Below, one piece after another: positions 19,746 through 27,579 of a stretch of DNA of 29,887 bases; positions within the stretch are counted from its first letter, which is position 1; every line of letters begins with the position of its first letter. Origin of the DNA: Rhodobacteraceae bacterium UBA6141 (GTDB taxonomy: Bacteria; Pseudomonadota; Alphaproteobacteria; Rhodobacterales; Rhodobacteraceae); assembly GCA_002423245.1 (NCBI GenBank), contig DIVD01000033.1, positions 1,761-31,647 on the forward strand, read 5' to 3'. The position numbers and the translations under genes were made by a program. The notes under the pieces are model-generated. The model saw only the letters and a list, made by a program, of their open reading frames with translations. It was not told the DNA's origin and made no database searches.

Positions 19746-20993
19746 TCAGACCTCGATGTATTCGCCGACGGCGGTCGTGCCGACCTTTTGTCGATCGCCG
19801 GGGCGGATTGCCCGGAAGGTTTTGGTGTTCAGCAGGACCTTGTCCCGCAGCGACTTCGTGATCCGGACCGCCTGACGCGTGTCGGCGATCGGTTTCTTGC
19901 TGGTCGAGACGACGTAGCCCTGCACGAACCGGCTCGCGATGCGCCACGGCCGGTTCCCGAGAAGCCGGACGCTCGCCTCCGCGTGGTAGGCGGGCATCCC
20001 CAGCCGGGTGTAGCCGAGGTGCATCGACCGGCGCCGCTCGATCGGGATGCGGTCCGGATCGTGGATGTGCCAGCGCTCGAACAGGTGCTGCCACGAGATC
20101 GTCGGCGGGAGAAACCCGCCGCCGACCCGGCTCTTGCCGCCCGCGTAGACCGCGCCCTTCTGGCCCGGATGGACCTCCGCCACGAACTGCGGCCGGACGT
20201 CGATCAGATCGGCGCGCGGCAGGACCGTGGTGTAGGTCTCCCGGCCAAGCCGGAATTCATAGCTGGCATCGCGCGGGATGCGCACGAGCCGCCGCGCCAC
20301 GCCCTGATCGTCGATCAGGAAGCCGCGCGCGCGGGGCCGAGCGCCAAGATGGATGGCCTTGGTCGCCTTCGGCCCGAGGACCACCTCGTCGAATGCGGTC
20401 GCCGCGCGGGTGCCGGTGCGCTCGAGCTTCACCTCTCGGAATGTGAGGTCCGTCTCCGCGCCGCGGTCCCAGAGCTTGGCCGTCCGCGTGTAGTTTGCAT
20501 CGACCTTGCGCAGCGGCCCGGCGAAGGCCGAGGCCGCGCCGTCGGGCGCAGACAGGAAGCGGGTCGCGCGCCCGGCAAGGCCGCGCGCCACGAAGGGATA
20601 GACGCGGAGCTGCGGGAACAGCGCCAGATAAGCCTCCCGCTCCTCCTGCGTGAACGCCGGGGAGAGGTGGGTCTTGGATGGCGGGACGATGAAGCGGCGC
20701 AGATCGCCGCCCATGATCTTGATTGCCTCCGCGATCGCGGTCGCCGTCCCCTTGCGTGCGTGCATCCGGAGGGATCGCGCCAGCATCAGCCGGTGCTTGT
20801 CCTCCGCCCACTCCTTCTCCCAGAAATCGACCGAGAGGCCCCACGCCGCCCATGGCAGGAAGGCGTTCGGCATCTCGAATGGCCGGATGAGCGTCGGAAC
20901 GTCGAGAGGCAGATCGGCGATGCGCGCGCCCGTGAGGTCCGCCGCTTCCTCGAAGGCCGTCCGGTTCTGCGGAAGGAGCGTCTCTTGCGTCAT
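19746..20993 (-). CDS. Tail protein I (P2 gpI family) with long C-terminal extension, 415 aa
   Basis: Residues 1-115 match the gpI family: LLPQNRTAFEEAADL, LPLDVPTLIRPFEMPNAFLPWAAWGLSVDFW and KGTATAIAEAIKIMGG. GpI forms part of the baseplate wedge with gpJ and connects to the fibres. P2 gpI has about 176 residues; here another 240 residues follow, rich in strands (e.g. FREVKLERTGTRAAT, ARPRARGFLIDDQG, SYEFRLGRETYTTVLP), with no family I recognise. The start follows gpJ by 12 bases. The extension may dock the DUF4815-like protein encoded next. Confidence 0.85.
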   Translation of the reverse strand: MTQETLLPQNRTAFEEAADLTGARIADLPLDVPTLIRPFEMPNAFLPWAAWGLSVDFWEKEWAEDKHRLMLARSLRMHARKGTATAIAEAIKIMGGDLRRFIVPPSKTHLSPAFTQEEREAYLALFPQLRVYPFVARGLAGRATRFLSAPDGAASAFAGPLRKVDANYTRTAKLWDRGAETDLTFREVKLERTGTRAATAFDEVVLGPKATKAIHLGARPRARGFLIDDQGVARRLVRIPRDASYEFRLGRETYTTVLPRADLIDVRPQFVAEVHPGQKGAVYAGGKSRVGGGFLPPTISWQHLFERWHIHDPDRIPIERRRSMHLGYTRLGMPAYHAEASVRLLGNRPWRIASRFVQGYVVSTSKKPIADTRQAVRITKSLRDKVLLNTKTFRAIRPGDRQKVGTTAVGEYIEV

Positions 20994-21005
20994 TGCGGGG
21001 CCACC

Positions 21006-21866
21006 TTATTGGTCGCGTGTCGATTGCGTGGTCACGGTCAGCGCGGTGACCGCGTAGACCTGCGTCTCGTCCAGAACCACGTCCTCCGCAGGCGACAGGA
21101 GCTCGACCGAATGAACGCCCTCCTGATGGAGCCGCGCGAAGATCGCAGAGCGCCGCAGGTTCATCCCCAGCATCCTGTTCTTCTCGACCCACTCGGAGAG
21201 CGCCGCCAGCGCGCGGGTTTGCACCAGCGTGCCGTCCGGCCCCGGATAGAGCGTCAGGCGGGCGTCGATGGCCACCGGCACGACCTGCGGCGCCAGCACA
21301 TGCACCACATCGGTCAGCGGGCGCACGTCCTCGCTGCGCAGCGAGATCAGCACCTCCTGCAGCTCGGCGGGGGATGGCAGCGGGTTGCCGCCCTCCTTCA
21401 TCATCGTCACCCGGACGGTGCCGGGCGCGGTTGCGATCGCGGTCACGTCGCGCGCCCAAGGCGCGGCCTTGAGCGCGTGGTATTGATACGCACCCTGCGG
21501 CCCGGCGACCGAGAAGGCCTCGGGCGCGAGCTGGATGCGGCGGCGGAACCGGTCGTCCGTTTCGCCCGGCTGGCGGGCGGTGGCGAACAGCGCGCCAAGG
21601 TGGTCGAGGTTCGAGCCGTAGGACGAGGCGAGCAGCACCGCGCGGGCGCTGTCGTTGATGCGGGCGCGGAGCAGAAGCTCGCGGTAGGCAAAGGCCTCGA
21701 TCAGCTTGCGCGCGGGCTCGCTCTCAAGGTCGATCACGCCCACGATGGCTGGGAAGCGCGCGACGAGATCGTCGCGCATGTCTTTCACGATAGCCTCGTA
21801 TTCGAGGGTCTCGATAATGTCTGGCGGCGTCATCGCCGACAGGTCGATGGCGGTGAAGCGGCTCAT
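21006..21866 (-). CDS. Baseplate wedge protein J (P2 gpJ family), 286 aa
   Basis: The protein fits the baseplate J family (T4 gp6-like core): IIETLEYEAIVKDMRDDLVARFP, then ARKLIEAFAYRELLLRARIND, SYGSNLDHLGALF and the DDRFRRRIQLAPEAFSVAGP motif, then a beta-rich C-terminal domain. It forms the baseplate ring. Length agrees with P2 gpJ (302). The start overlaps the end of the W gene by four bases (ATGA), a coupling common to W-J pairs. Confidence 0.92.
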   Translation of the reverse strand: MSRFTAIDLSAMTPPDIIETLEYEAIVKDMRDDLVARFPAIVGVIDLESEPARKLIEAFAYRELLLRARINDSARAVLLASSYGSNLDHLGALFATARQPGETDDRFRRRIQLAPEAFSVAGPQGAYQYHALKAAPWARDVTAIATAPGTVRVTMMKEGGNPLPSPAELQEVLISLRSEDVRPLTDVVHVLAPQVVPVAIDARLTLYPGPDGTLVQTRALAALSEWVEKNRMLGMNLRRSAIFARLHQEGVHSVELLSPAEDVVLDETQVYAVTALTVTTQSTRDQ

Positions 21867-22282
21867 GCGGTCAACCTTTCGTCGATCAGGACGCCGTCGG
21901 AATTTGCGTAGGCGTCCACGCGGCGCGCGCCCTCAACGGTGAAGTCGCCGAACACCGCGCGGGGCCGATACTCCCCGGTCAGGAAGAAATGCAGCGCGCC
22001 CTCGCGCGTCACCTTCACCACCTGAATTTGCGTGATGCGGTAGCGCGGCTCCCATTGCTCGATGGCCGAGGTGACCGCCACGAAGAACGGCGTCACCTCC
22101 TGCGGGGTGATCAGGCGGCCAAGGATATTCGGCACGAACGACCCATACCACTCGCGCATGATCCGGCTGCCGAACCGCGTGTAGAAAATGTCCTGCAGCG
22201 ACTGCACGACATGGTCCCATCCGGTGATGGTGCCGCCGGTCGCCGCGTTGAGGCCGACCGACGGGTTCTTGATGGTCGCCAT
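21863..22282 (-). CDS. Baseplate wedge protein W (gpW/gp25 family), 139 aa
   Basis: The sequence has the gp25-like signs: GWDHVVQSLQDIFYTRFGSRIMREWYGS, the conserved ITPQEVTPFFVAVTSAIEQWEPRY, and a C-terminal strand region. This lysozyme-like fold (without catalysis) joins the inner baseplate to the sheath start. P2 gpW has about 115 residues. The order V, (small gene), W, J, I is that of P2. It starts 20 bases after the small gene. Confidence 0.92.
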   Translation of the reverse strand: MATIKNPSVGLNAATGGTITGWDHVVQSLQDIFYTRFGSRIMREWYGSFVPNILGRLITPQEVTPFFVAVTSAIEQWEPRYRITQIQVVKVTREGALHFFLTGEYRPRAVFGDFTVEGARRVDAYANSDGVLIDERLTA

Positions 22283-22302
22283 CGGTCAGCCTCCCCGTTT
22301 GC

Positions 22303-22590
22303 TCATTCGTCCCCACTTGCGTCGCCCGCCTCGCCAGCGGGCGCAGGAGCGGGCGCAGGAGCGCCCTTCTTGCCCTTGGGCGGGGTGGGTGCCTTGGCGG
22401 GCGCTTGCGCCTCCTGCGCGGCCTCCTGCGGGGCCGTGTCGGCCACCTCCGCATCGACCGGCACCAGCGTGCCCAGCCGGAGCTCGTGCTCGGCCTGCTT
22501 GTCGGTCAGCGTCAGGATGGTCCCGACGCCGGTGTTGTTCTGCCCGGCGACAAAGCGCCCGGCCTTCTCGGTGATCGCGTAACGCTGCAT
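22303..22590 (-). CDS. Small Pro/Ala-rich protein between V and W, 95 aa
   Basis: Residues 1-50 form a small strand-rich domain (YAITEKAGRFVAGQN, GTILTLTDKQAEHELRLGTL) like that of small Mu-type head or tail accessory proteins, in which a short loop precedes a T-x-x-Q-A helix. Residues 52-95 are a low-complexity Ala/Pro/Lys tail, probably disordered. The leader is AAAGGAGACGCGA before ATG. Function is unknown; its place between spike V and wedge W suggests a baseplate or tail-assembly role. Confidence 0.6.
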   Translation of the reverse strand: MQRYAITEKAGRFVAGQNNTGVGTILTLTDKQAEHELRLGTLVPVDAEVADTAPQEAAQEAQAPAKAPTPPKGKKGAPAPAPAPAGEAGDASGDE

Positions 22591-22608
22591 TCGCGTCTCC
22601 TTTCAGGT

Positions 22609-23196
22609 TTAGTTGGGCGGGCTGGTCGTCCCGGCGCCAAGGCCGGGCGTGTCCGTGTGGGTGTGGGTGTCCCCGATGTTGGTGCCGTTGTGCTTGACCA
22701 TCCCGCCGGTGATCTCGACCCCGCCGCCGGAGACCTTGAAGGTCACGCCGCCGATCGAGACCTCAGCCACGCTGCCAGTCAGCTTGAAGGTCAGCCCGCC
22801 GACCTCGGCCTGCACCAGATCGTCTGCCAGCGTCATGGTGACGTTGCCGTAGGTCACGACGTTCTGGTCCCCGGCCCCGGAGGGGCTCGGGTTCTGGCTC
22901 GAATGCGTCAGCGGGATCGCCACCGCCTGCTGGAAGTCGCCGGTCGGCGACATGGCCGTCAGCTGCTGGCCAACGGTCGGCGGCGTGTGAACCTTGAGCG
23001 CACCCGAAAACTGGGCGTAGGGCACCCACGGCGAAAGGAAGCGCCCCTCGGCGCCGTGCGCCGGGCCGAAGTCCAGACGCACGCGCTGCTGTTCCGGATC
23101 GACCTCGGCCACCGTGCCGTGGCGCATCATCCCGGAGAAGCGGCGCTCGAGGTCGGCCACCCGGGCGGCGACCTCGACAAGCTCACGGATCGCCAT
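22609..23196 (-). CDS. Baseplate spike protein V (P2 gpV family), 195 aa
   Basis: Residues about 10-100 are an OB-fold domain (DLERRFSGMMRHGTVAEVD, RFLSPWVPYAQ), and residues 110-168 a beta-helix needle with regular strand repeats (NVTMTLADDLVQAEV, LTFKLTGSVAEVSIGG). The tip NGTNIGDTHTHTD carries His178 and His180, the HxH pattern that binds iron at the apex of P2-like spikes. The trimer pierces the host outer membrane. Length agrees with P2 gpV (211). The start lies 14 bases inside the preceding gene. Confidence 0.93.
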   Translation of the reverse strand: MAIRELVEVAARVADLERRFSGMMRHGTVAEVDPEQQRVRLDFGPAHGAEGRFLSPWVPYAQFSGALKVHTPPTVGQQLTAMSPTGDFQQAVAIPLTHSSQNPSPSGAGDQNVVTYGNVTMTLADDLVQAEVGGLTFKLTGSVAEVSIGGVTFKVSGGGVEITGGMVKHNGTNIGDTHTHTDTPGLGAGTTSPPN

Positions 23197-24010
23197 CTGG
23201 GCCGTCCTCCGCTTCCGCCATCTCTGCTTCGAGGACCGTCTCGCGGTCGCCTTCCTCGTCCATCACGACCGCGTCGATCAGGACCGGATCGCCGTCCTCG
23301 TCGAGCACCGGCAGATCGCCGAGCTGGTCGAGGACCGAAAGCGGGATGCCGAGCATCTGCGCCGTCTGCTCCCACTCTGGCAGCGCGTTGTCGACGATCA
23401 TGGCGCGAAGCATCCCGGCGATCGGGGCCAGCGCCGCGTCCGCATCCATCGCGGTCAGAACGTCGCCCCACGCCGTCCCGGCGCCGGTCGTGGAGCCGGG
23501 GATCGGCTCGTCGACCAGATCGCACGCCAGCACCAGCTGGCGGGCGGCGAAGCGGACGCCGTTCTCGGCGGATGCGCCGCGGCGGGAGAGCCGCCGCGTG
23601 ATCCGCGGCACGAGCTTCATCCAGACGCGGGACCATTCGTTGTCGTCGCGGTTCAGCGCCGAGACGATCTGGTGCTCCATCATGTCGAGCGTGAGCTCCA
23701 TCCCCTCGTCGGTGTGGGGGATGGCAATCGTGATCTGCTCGCCCTCGCCGTCGCGGGCGGGGACCTCGACGCGCGAGGCAATGGCCATCTCGATCACCAG
23801 CTCGCAGCGGTTGTTGCCGCTGCCGAGCGCCCGGCCGGTGATCTCGACCTCGTGCTCGTCGGTGGTCAGGACGATAAGCGGCTGGCGCGTGTCCGCGATC
23901 GTCTGGTCGATCGGGTCAACCGCGCTGTCGAACACGCGCGCCCCGGCCAGCGTCCTGTTCAGGAGCGCGCGCGAGGCGGCGAGACGCATGGCAAGGCGGG
24001 TCAGGCTCAC
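23183..24010 (-). CDS. Unknown protein in the head-tail completion position, 275 aa
   Basis: A GTG start three bases after the preceding stop gives the only start close to it. Residues 40-110 are strand-rich (LIVLTTDEHEVEI, CELVIEMAIASRVEVP, ITIAIPHTDEG) and are followed by helices (MELTLDMMEHQIVSALNRD, WSRVWMKLVPRITRRLSRRG). The C-terminal 60 residues are strongly acidic (LDEDGDPVLID, EAEMAEAEDGPDGD). P2 has tail completion genes R and S here, and Mu-like phages a tail terminator; a strand-rich core with helices fits a terminator or neck protein, but no family is recognised. It overlaps the V gene by 14 bases. Confidence 0.7.
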   Translation of the reverse strand: MSLTRLAMRLAASRALLNRTLAGARVFDSAVDPIDQTIADTRQPLIVLTTDEHEVEITGRALGSGNNRCELVIEMAIASRVEVPARDGEGEQITIAIPHTDEGMELTLDMMEHQIVSALNRDDNEWSRVWMKLVPRITRRLSRRGASAENGVRFAARQLVLACDLVDEPIPGSTTGAGTAWGDVLTAMDADAALAPIAGMLRAMIVDNALPEWEQTAQMLGIPLSVLDQLGDLPVLDEDGDPVLIDAVVMDEEGDRETVLEAEMAEAEDGPDGDP

Positions 24011-24013
24011 GGC

Positions 24014-24466
24014 TCACGGCTCCTCAGGTGCTGGCGGGGGCGGCGGAGGCGGCGGAGGCTGGTCCTCGCGCACAAGGATCAAATTCAGGTCGCCCATGTC
24101 CGTGTGCTGGACCTGCGCGATGGCGTAGACCGGGCTGCCGGTCCGCGCGGTGAGGGTCACAGTGTCGCCCTTGGCGGGGAGCGCATCGAGCGCATCAACC
24201 TCGGCCTTGGCGATCCAGAACTCGGCGCTCATCGATGCGGCGCGCGTCGTCCCGGAGAATTCTGAGCCGCGGGCTTGGCCGCGCAGCTGATCGACCGCGG
24301 GGCCTGCAGAGAACACCCCATAGGTGGTCTGCGCATCGCGGGCGTTGTTGGCCACGCGCTCGGCATATTGCGTCGAGACGCGAGGAAGAAGAACCGCGAC
24401 CTCCGCGAAGGCGCTCTTGATCGCGCCGGAGATGGCGGCGTCGAGATCGTCAAACATGGAGGCCAC
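24014..24466 (-). CDS. Head-tail attachment protein, gpFII-like, 150 aa
   Basis: Its position straight after the capsid gene and its fold pattern fit the lambda FII head-tail joining family: an N-terminal helix (MFDDLDAAISGAIKSAF), a middle with FWIAKAEVDALDALPAKGDTVTL, and a final strand run (YAIAQVQHTDMGDLNLILV). FII adds to the gpW ring and makes the tail docking surface. It is somewhat longer than lambda FII (117 aa), partly because of a C-terminal run of nine prolines followed by APEEP. The similarity is by pattern only. Confidence 0.65.
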   Translation of the reverse strand: MASMFDDLDAAISGAIKSAFAEVAVLLPRVSTQYAERVANNARDAQTTYGVFSAGPAVDQLRGQARGSEFSGTTRAASMSAEFWIAKAEVDALDALPAKGDTVTLTARTGSPVYAIAQVQHTDMGDLNLILVREDQPPPPPPPPPAPEEP

Positions 24467-24503
24467 GGTTCAAGTCCTTTCAGGGAGCGGGCTCGCGCAC
24501 CAA

Positions 24504-25538
24504 TCAGGTGCGCTTGCCGGGGATCAGCACCCGGGGACGGGTGCAGTACTGCAGCGCGTTCATCTGGAATTCCAGATTGACGCCCTTGCCGTTCGGCATC
24601 TCCCACTGCTTGCCGTAGAGGCGCTGGCCCTGCGTGTTGACCGTCTCGATGTAGTCGGCCGGTGCATAGACCGTGCGGAACAGGCCGGGCACGCCCAGCG
24701 GGAAGATGTGGCACTTGTCCGTGGCCACGCCGACGTTGGCGCCGCCGCGGTAGTTTTCGAAGGTGATCCCCCCGAACTCGAACGCGCCGAAGCTGTTCTG
24801 CTGGCCGTTGGCGCCGACATAGGCGGTGCGCAGCGTCGAGGCCTCCGCATAGCCCTTGTAGGTCTCGCGGACCTCGGGATGCGAGATCAGGTCGTCGAAG
24901 AAGGCGTCGCCGCAGAAGGCATGGATGCCGGTGTAGGGCAGGCCGTCGAGGATGCCCGCCATCTGGCGGATCACCGCAGCGCACTTCTTGCGCAGCGCGC
25001 CGTCGGCCGGGTTCGCGTTGTCGAGGTCGAAGTCGATCTCGGCAGGCGCGCTCTCACCGAACTCGCTGTAGTAATCGAACAGGGTCGAGCCGTCCGCATC
25101 GAGCAGCTTGCCGCTCTTGATGATGTTCAGCCGGTGGTATTCCTCGGTCAGGCCGAAGAACTGGCTGGCCTCGGCGGCGCGGTCAGCGATCTTCTGCTGC
25201 AGGCGCTCGACGGCGACCTCGGAGCCGAAGGCGCGGACCTGCTGGACCTCGTCGGCGAAGATCGCGTCGTCGACCTGAAAGTGCGGGACGCGCAGGGTGC
25301 GCATCGAGCGGCCGTTCTTGCCGAAGGTCTGGCCGACGCCGCCACGGGGCGAGGCCCCGATGATCAGCTGGTTCTGGGCCTTGTCCTTCTCGATCGCGAT
25401 GTCGAGGGTGTCGATGCTGGTCGTCTGGAACAGACCCAGCTGGCCGATGCGGGACGGGGTGTATTTGATCTCCCGCAGCGCATCGGTGAGGCGCATGACG
25501 CCGAAAGCGTCCTGCGAGAAGATATTCAGGATCGACAT
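24504..25538 (-). CDS. Major capsid protein (lambda gpE family), 344 aa
   Basis: The protein forms the icosahedral shell. It fits the E family: start MSILNIFSQDAFGVMRLTDAL, the early SRIGQLGLFQTTSI, RTLRVPHFQVDDAIFADEVQ, and the C-terminal GITFENYRGG followed by DKCHIFPLGVPGLFRTVYAPADYIE. Its 344 residues agree with lambda E (341). It uses the HK97 fold known for this family and, with the D-like decoration protein upstream, points to a lambda-type head. The leader GAGAAAGGACATAACC precedes the ATG. Confidence 0.95.
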   Translation of the reverse strand: MSILNIFSQDAFGVMRLTDALREIKYTPSRIGQLGLFQTTSIDTLDIAIEKDKAQNQLIIGASPRGGVGQTFGKNGRSMRTLRVPHFQVDDAIFADEVQQVRAFGSEVAVERLQQKIADRAAEASQFFGLTEEYHRLNIIKSGKLLDADGSTLFDYYSEFGESAPAEIDFDLDNANPADGALRKKCAAVIRQMAGILDGLPYTGIHAFCGDAFFDDLISHPEVRETYKGYAEASTLRTAYVGANGQQNSFGAFEFGGITFENYRGGANVGVATDKCHIFPLGVPGLFRTVYAPADYIETVNTQGQRLYGKQWEMPNGKGVNLEFQMNALQYCTRPRVLIPGKRT

Positions 25539-25568
25539 GGTTATGTCCTTTCTCGTTCAGGCCGCGGA

Positions 25569-25958
25569 TCAGCGGACGATGATGCCGACCGCCGCGAGCT
25601 GGGCGATCTTCGCTGCCTTCTTCGCGTCGTCGTTGACGCTCGAGGCGTAGGTCAGGGTCTTGCCGTTGACCTCGGCGTCGCGCGCCACGGCGGCGATCTT
25701 CTGGTCGCCGGAGGTCGCGTCGCAGCCGTAGAGCGCGACCGCGACCGCGGTCTGGTTGCCAACGTCAGGGTCGGCGGCGGCGGCCGGGGCCGGGCCGTAC
25801 TTGCCAGCGTTCGCGCCGCTGGTGAAACGGCCGAGCACGGTGCCGGGCGCGATGATGCCCGAGCCGCTGACGATGGTGATGTTTTCCCGCGAGCGCTGGC
25901 GGTTGGCTTCGCTCATCAGGAACTCGCCGGGATGGCGGCCTTCATTCAGAACGGTCAT
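25569..25958 (-). CDS. Head decoration protein (lambda gpD family), 129 aa
   Basis: The sequence fits the D family: an N-terminal FLMSEANRQRSRENITIVSG, IIAPGTVLGRFTSG, AVALYGCDATSGDQKIAAVARDAEVNG and the C-terminal AKIAQLAAVGIIVR. Trimers bind the expanded capsid and stabilise it against internal DNA pressure. It is slightly longer than lambda D (110 aa). The order protease-D-E is that of lambda. The leader is AAGGAGAACCAGAG. Confidence 0.95.
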   Translation of the reverse strand: MTVLNEGRHPGEFLMSEANRQRSRENITIVSGSGIIAPGTVLGRFTSGANAGKYGPAPAAAADPDVGNQTAVAVALYGCDATSGDQKIAAVARDAEVNGKTLTYASSVNDDAKKAAKIAQLAAVGIIVR

Positions 25959-25993
25959 CTCTGGTTCTCCTTGAGATCAGGTGCGCGCGCGGC

Positions 25994-26392
25994 TCAGCCG
26001 AAGCGCTTGTTGGCATTGGCGACCGCAGAGGCCCAGCCGGTGGCAGCCTTCTGGGCCGCGTCCACGCGGCCACCAGAGGCGTCAGCGCCCAGCTCGTTCT
26101 CCGCAGCGGCACGGTCCGCGATCGAGGCGGTGCGCGAGGCCTTCGGCGCGACCGCCAGAACCTTCGACGCGTCATCGGCGCTCATCTCGGTATCGAGCGC
26201 GAGGACCATGGCTTGCGCTTCACGACCCTTGGCTTCCTCCGAGGTGAGGATGCTTTTGATGCGGGCCGTGGCGGCCACCTTCCCGGCAGCCTCGCCATCG
26301 GCGCGCGCCTTCTCGACCGCCGCGCTCATTTGCGCCTCGGTGATGCCCGCGTTTTCAGCCTGCGGGGCAGCGGCTTCGGTGGTCTTGCTCAT
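25994..26392 (-). CDS. Nested in-frame scaffold (Nu3-like), 132 aa
   Basis: An internal ATG at residue 311 of the protease gene has GAAGGAAAGG about seven bases upstream, a strong ribosome-binding site. The product would be the C-terminal 132 residues: an Ala/Glu/Lys/Gln-rich, mostly helical protein (MSAAVEKARADGEAAGKVAATARIKS region) with the composition of a capsid scaffold. Lambda makes its scaffold Nu3 from an internal start in gene C in just this way. The start site is seen; scaffold function is inferred from position and precedent. Confidence 0.75.
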   Translation of the reverse strand: MSKTTEAAAPQAENAGITEAQMSAAVEKARADGEAAGKVAATARIKSILTSEEAKGREAQAMVLALDTEMSADDASKVLAVAPKASRTASIADRAAAENELGADASGGRVDAAQKAATGWASAVANANKRFG

Positions 26393-27322
26393 CGCAAAGC
26401 CTTTCCTTCGGTTTCCGGCCCCGGGGGCCTTGGTTTGCATTTCGGCGAGCACCGTATCGAGCGAGGCGATCCGATCCGCGAGCCCGCGGTCGATCGCGTC
26501 CTGACCGAGGAAGGTGCGCGCCTCTGTGGCGCGGATGGCCTCCACCGTCATGCCGGTTCGCCCGCGTGCGACAAGCCCCACGAACTGGTCGTAGAACTTC
26601 ATCACCTCGGCCTGCAGATCGGCCTGCACCTGCTCGGAGAGCGGGCCGAACGGATTACCGTCGACCTTGTGCTGGCCCGCGTAGATCAGCGTCGCCTTGA
26701 CGCCCTTTTTCTCCATCTCGCCGGAGCGATCGATGTGCGTGAGAACCACGCCGATCGAGCCGACGATCGAGGTCGGAGAGACCACGATCTCATTCGCCGC
26801 GCTGGCGATGCCGTAGGCCGCGGAGGCGGCCATGTCGTTCACGAAGGCCGTCACCGGCTTCGTCTGGCCCAGCTGGCGGACCTGCTCGGACACGGAGAAC
26901 ATCCCCGTCGCCTCGCCGCCCGGGCTGTCGATGTCCAGAAGGACCGCGCCGACCTCAGGATCGGCCTCGGCCTCGCGCAGCTGCGCGCTGATCCCCTCGT
27001 AGGAGACCATGCCGGAATAGGCCCCGATCCACGCGCCCCGGTTCACGAGGCTGCCGACGATCGGGATCGTGGCCACGCCGTTGGAGACCGCGTATTTGCG
27101 CGCGCGCCCGTCCTCGCCATACCAGCTCCCGAGGAAGCGGTTGGCATCCGGCGAGAGCGGCGCGGCCTGCGCGTTGTCCATCGGAAGGCGGCCCTGCAGG
27201 ACATGCAGGATCACCTCGGCCTTGGTCGGGTGCAGCAGGAGCGGGCGGTTCAGGACGCGGGATGCGATCTGCATCAGCGTCGGGCCGTCCCCTGCCGGGT
27301 TGATGTTGGGCTGCTCGGTCAC
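25994..27322 (-). CDS. Prohead protease, S49 family (lambda gpC-like) with C-terminal scaffold, 442 aa
   Basis: I start at the GTG at 27322, which overlaps the preceding stop (GTGA) and has AGGAGG upstream. Residues about 80-300 are a SppA/SohB-type S49 peptidase: DIDSPGGEATG (130-140), the nucleophile Ser167 in NDMAASAAYG, and Lys219 in AGQHKVDGNPF as the general base. It should degrade the scaffold and trim portal during head maturation. Residues 311-442 are a helical scaffold region also made separately. Length fits lambda C (439). The order portal-protease-D-E is lambda's. Confidence 0.92.
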   Translation of the reverse strand: MTEQPNINPAGDGPTLMQIASRVLNRPLLLHPTKAEVILHVLQGRLPMDNAQAAPLSPDANRFLGSWYGEDGRARKYAVSNGVATIPIVGSLVNRGAWIGAYSGMVSYEGISAQLREAEADPEVGAVLLDIDSPGGEATGMFSVSEQVRQLGQTKPVTAFVNDMAASAAYGIASAANEIVVSPTSIVGSIGVVLTHIDRSGEMEKKGVKATLIYAGQHKVDGNPFGPLSEQVQADLQAEVMKFYDQFVGLVARGRTGMTVEAIRATEARTFLGQDAIDRGLADRIASLDTVLAEMQTKAPGAGNRRKGFAMSKTTEAAAPQAENAGITEAQMSAAVEKARADGEAAGKVAATARIKSILTSEEAKGREAQAMVLALDTEMSADDASKVLAVAPKASRTASIADRAAAENELGADASGGRVDAAQKAATGWASAVANANKRFG

Positions 27323-27579
27323 CGAACACCTCCTGTCGCGATGGCGCGGCGGCGCGGGCTCATGCCCTGCGACGCCGCGCATTTCTCCTCGAAGCCGCGG
27401 ATCACGGTCAGCAGGCGGGCCGGGTCGGCCTTGTGGAAGGTCACCGACCGCTCCACACCGGATTGCCCGGCCTTGAAGGTCACGATCATCGCCCCCTGCC
27501 CGGCGATCAGGCCGTAGTAGACCTGCCGGAGGGCCGCAGCCGCCGCGCACGGGTCGTTTTCATCGACGGTGAGCGCCAT
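27319..27579 (-). CDS. gpW-like head-tail connector, 86 aa
   Basis: The protein has the gpW layout: a first helix (PCAAAAALRQVYYGLIAG), a small hairpin (AMIVTFKAGQSGVERSVTFHKA) and a second helix (ARLLTVIRGFEEKCAA), ending in an Arg-rich tail (SPRRRAIATGG). gpW (68 aa in lambda) sits under the portal and is required to hold DNA and to attach FII. Here it follows the portal, while in lambda W precedes it. The start shares one base with the portal stop (TGATG). Confidence 0.75.
   Translation of the reverse strand: MALTVDENDPCAAAAALRQVYYGLIAGQGAMIVTFKAGQSGVERSVTFHKADPARLLTVIRGFEEKCAASQGMSPRRRAIATGGVR

Noticed and set aside
19744..20094. N-terminal extension of the 768-aa tail gene
   Set aside because: The extension lies within gpI in another frame and its translation looks like a shadow. 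The ATG at 19743 follows the gpI stop directly and begins a family-like sequence.
27323..27550. N-terminal extension of the protease gene
   Set aside because: It overlaps the gpW-like gene out of frame. GTG at 27322 with AGGAGG gives a length matching lambda C.
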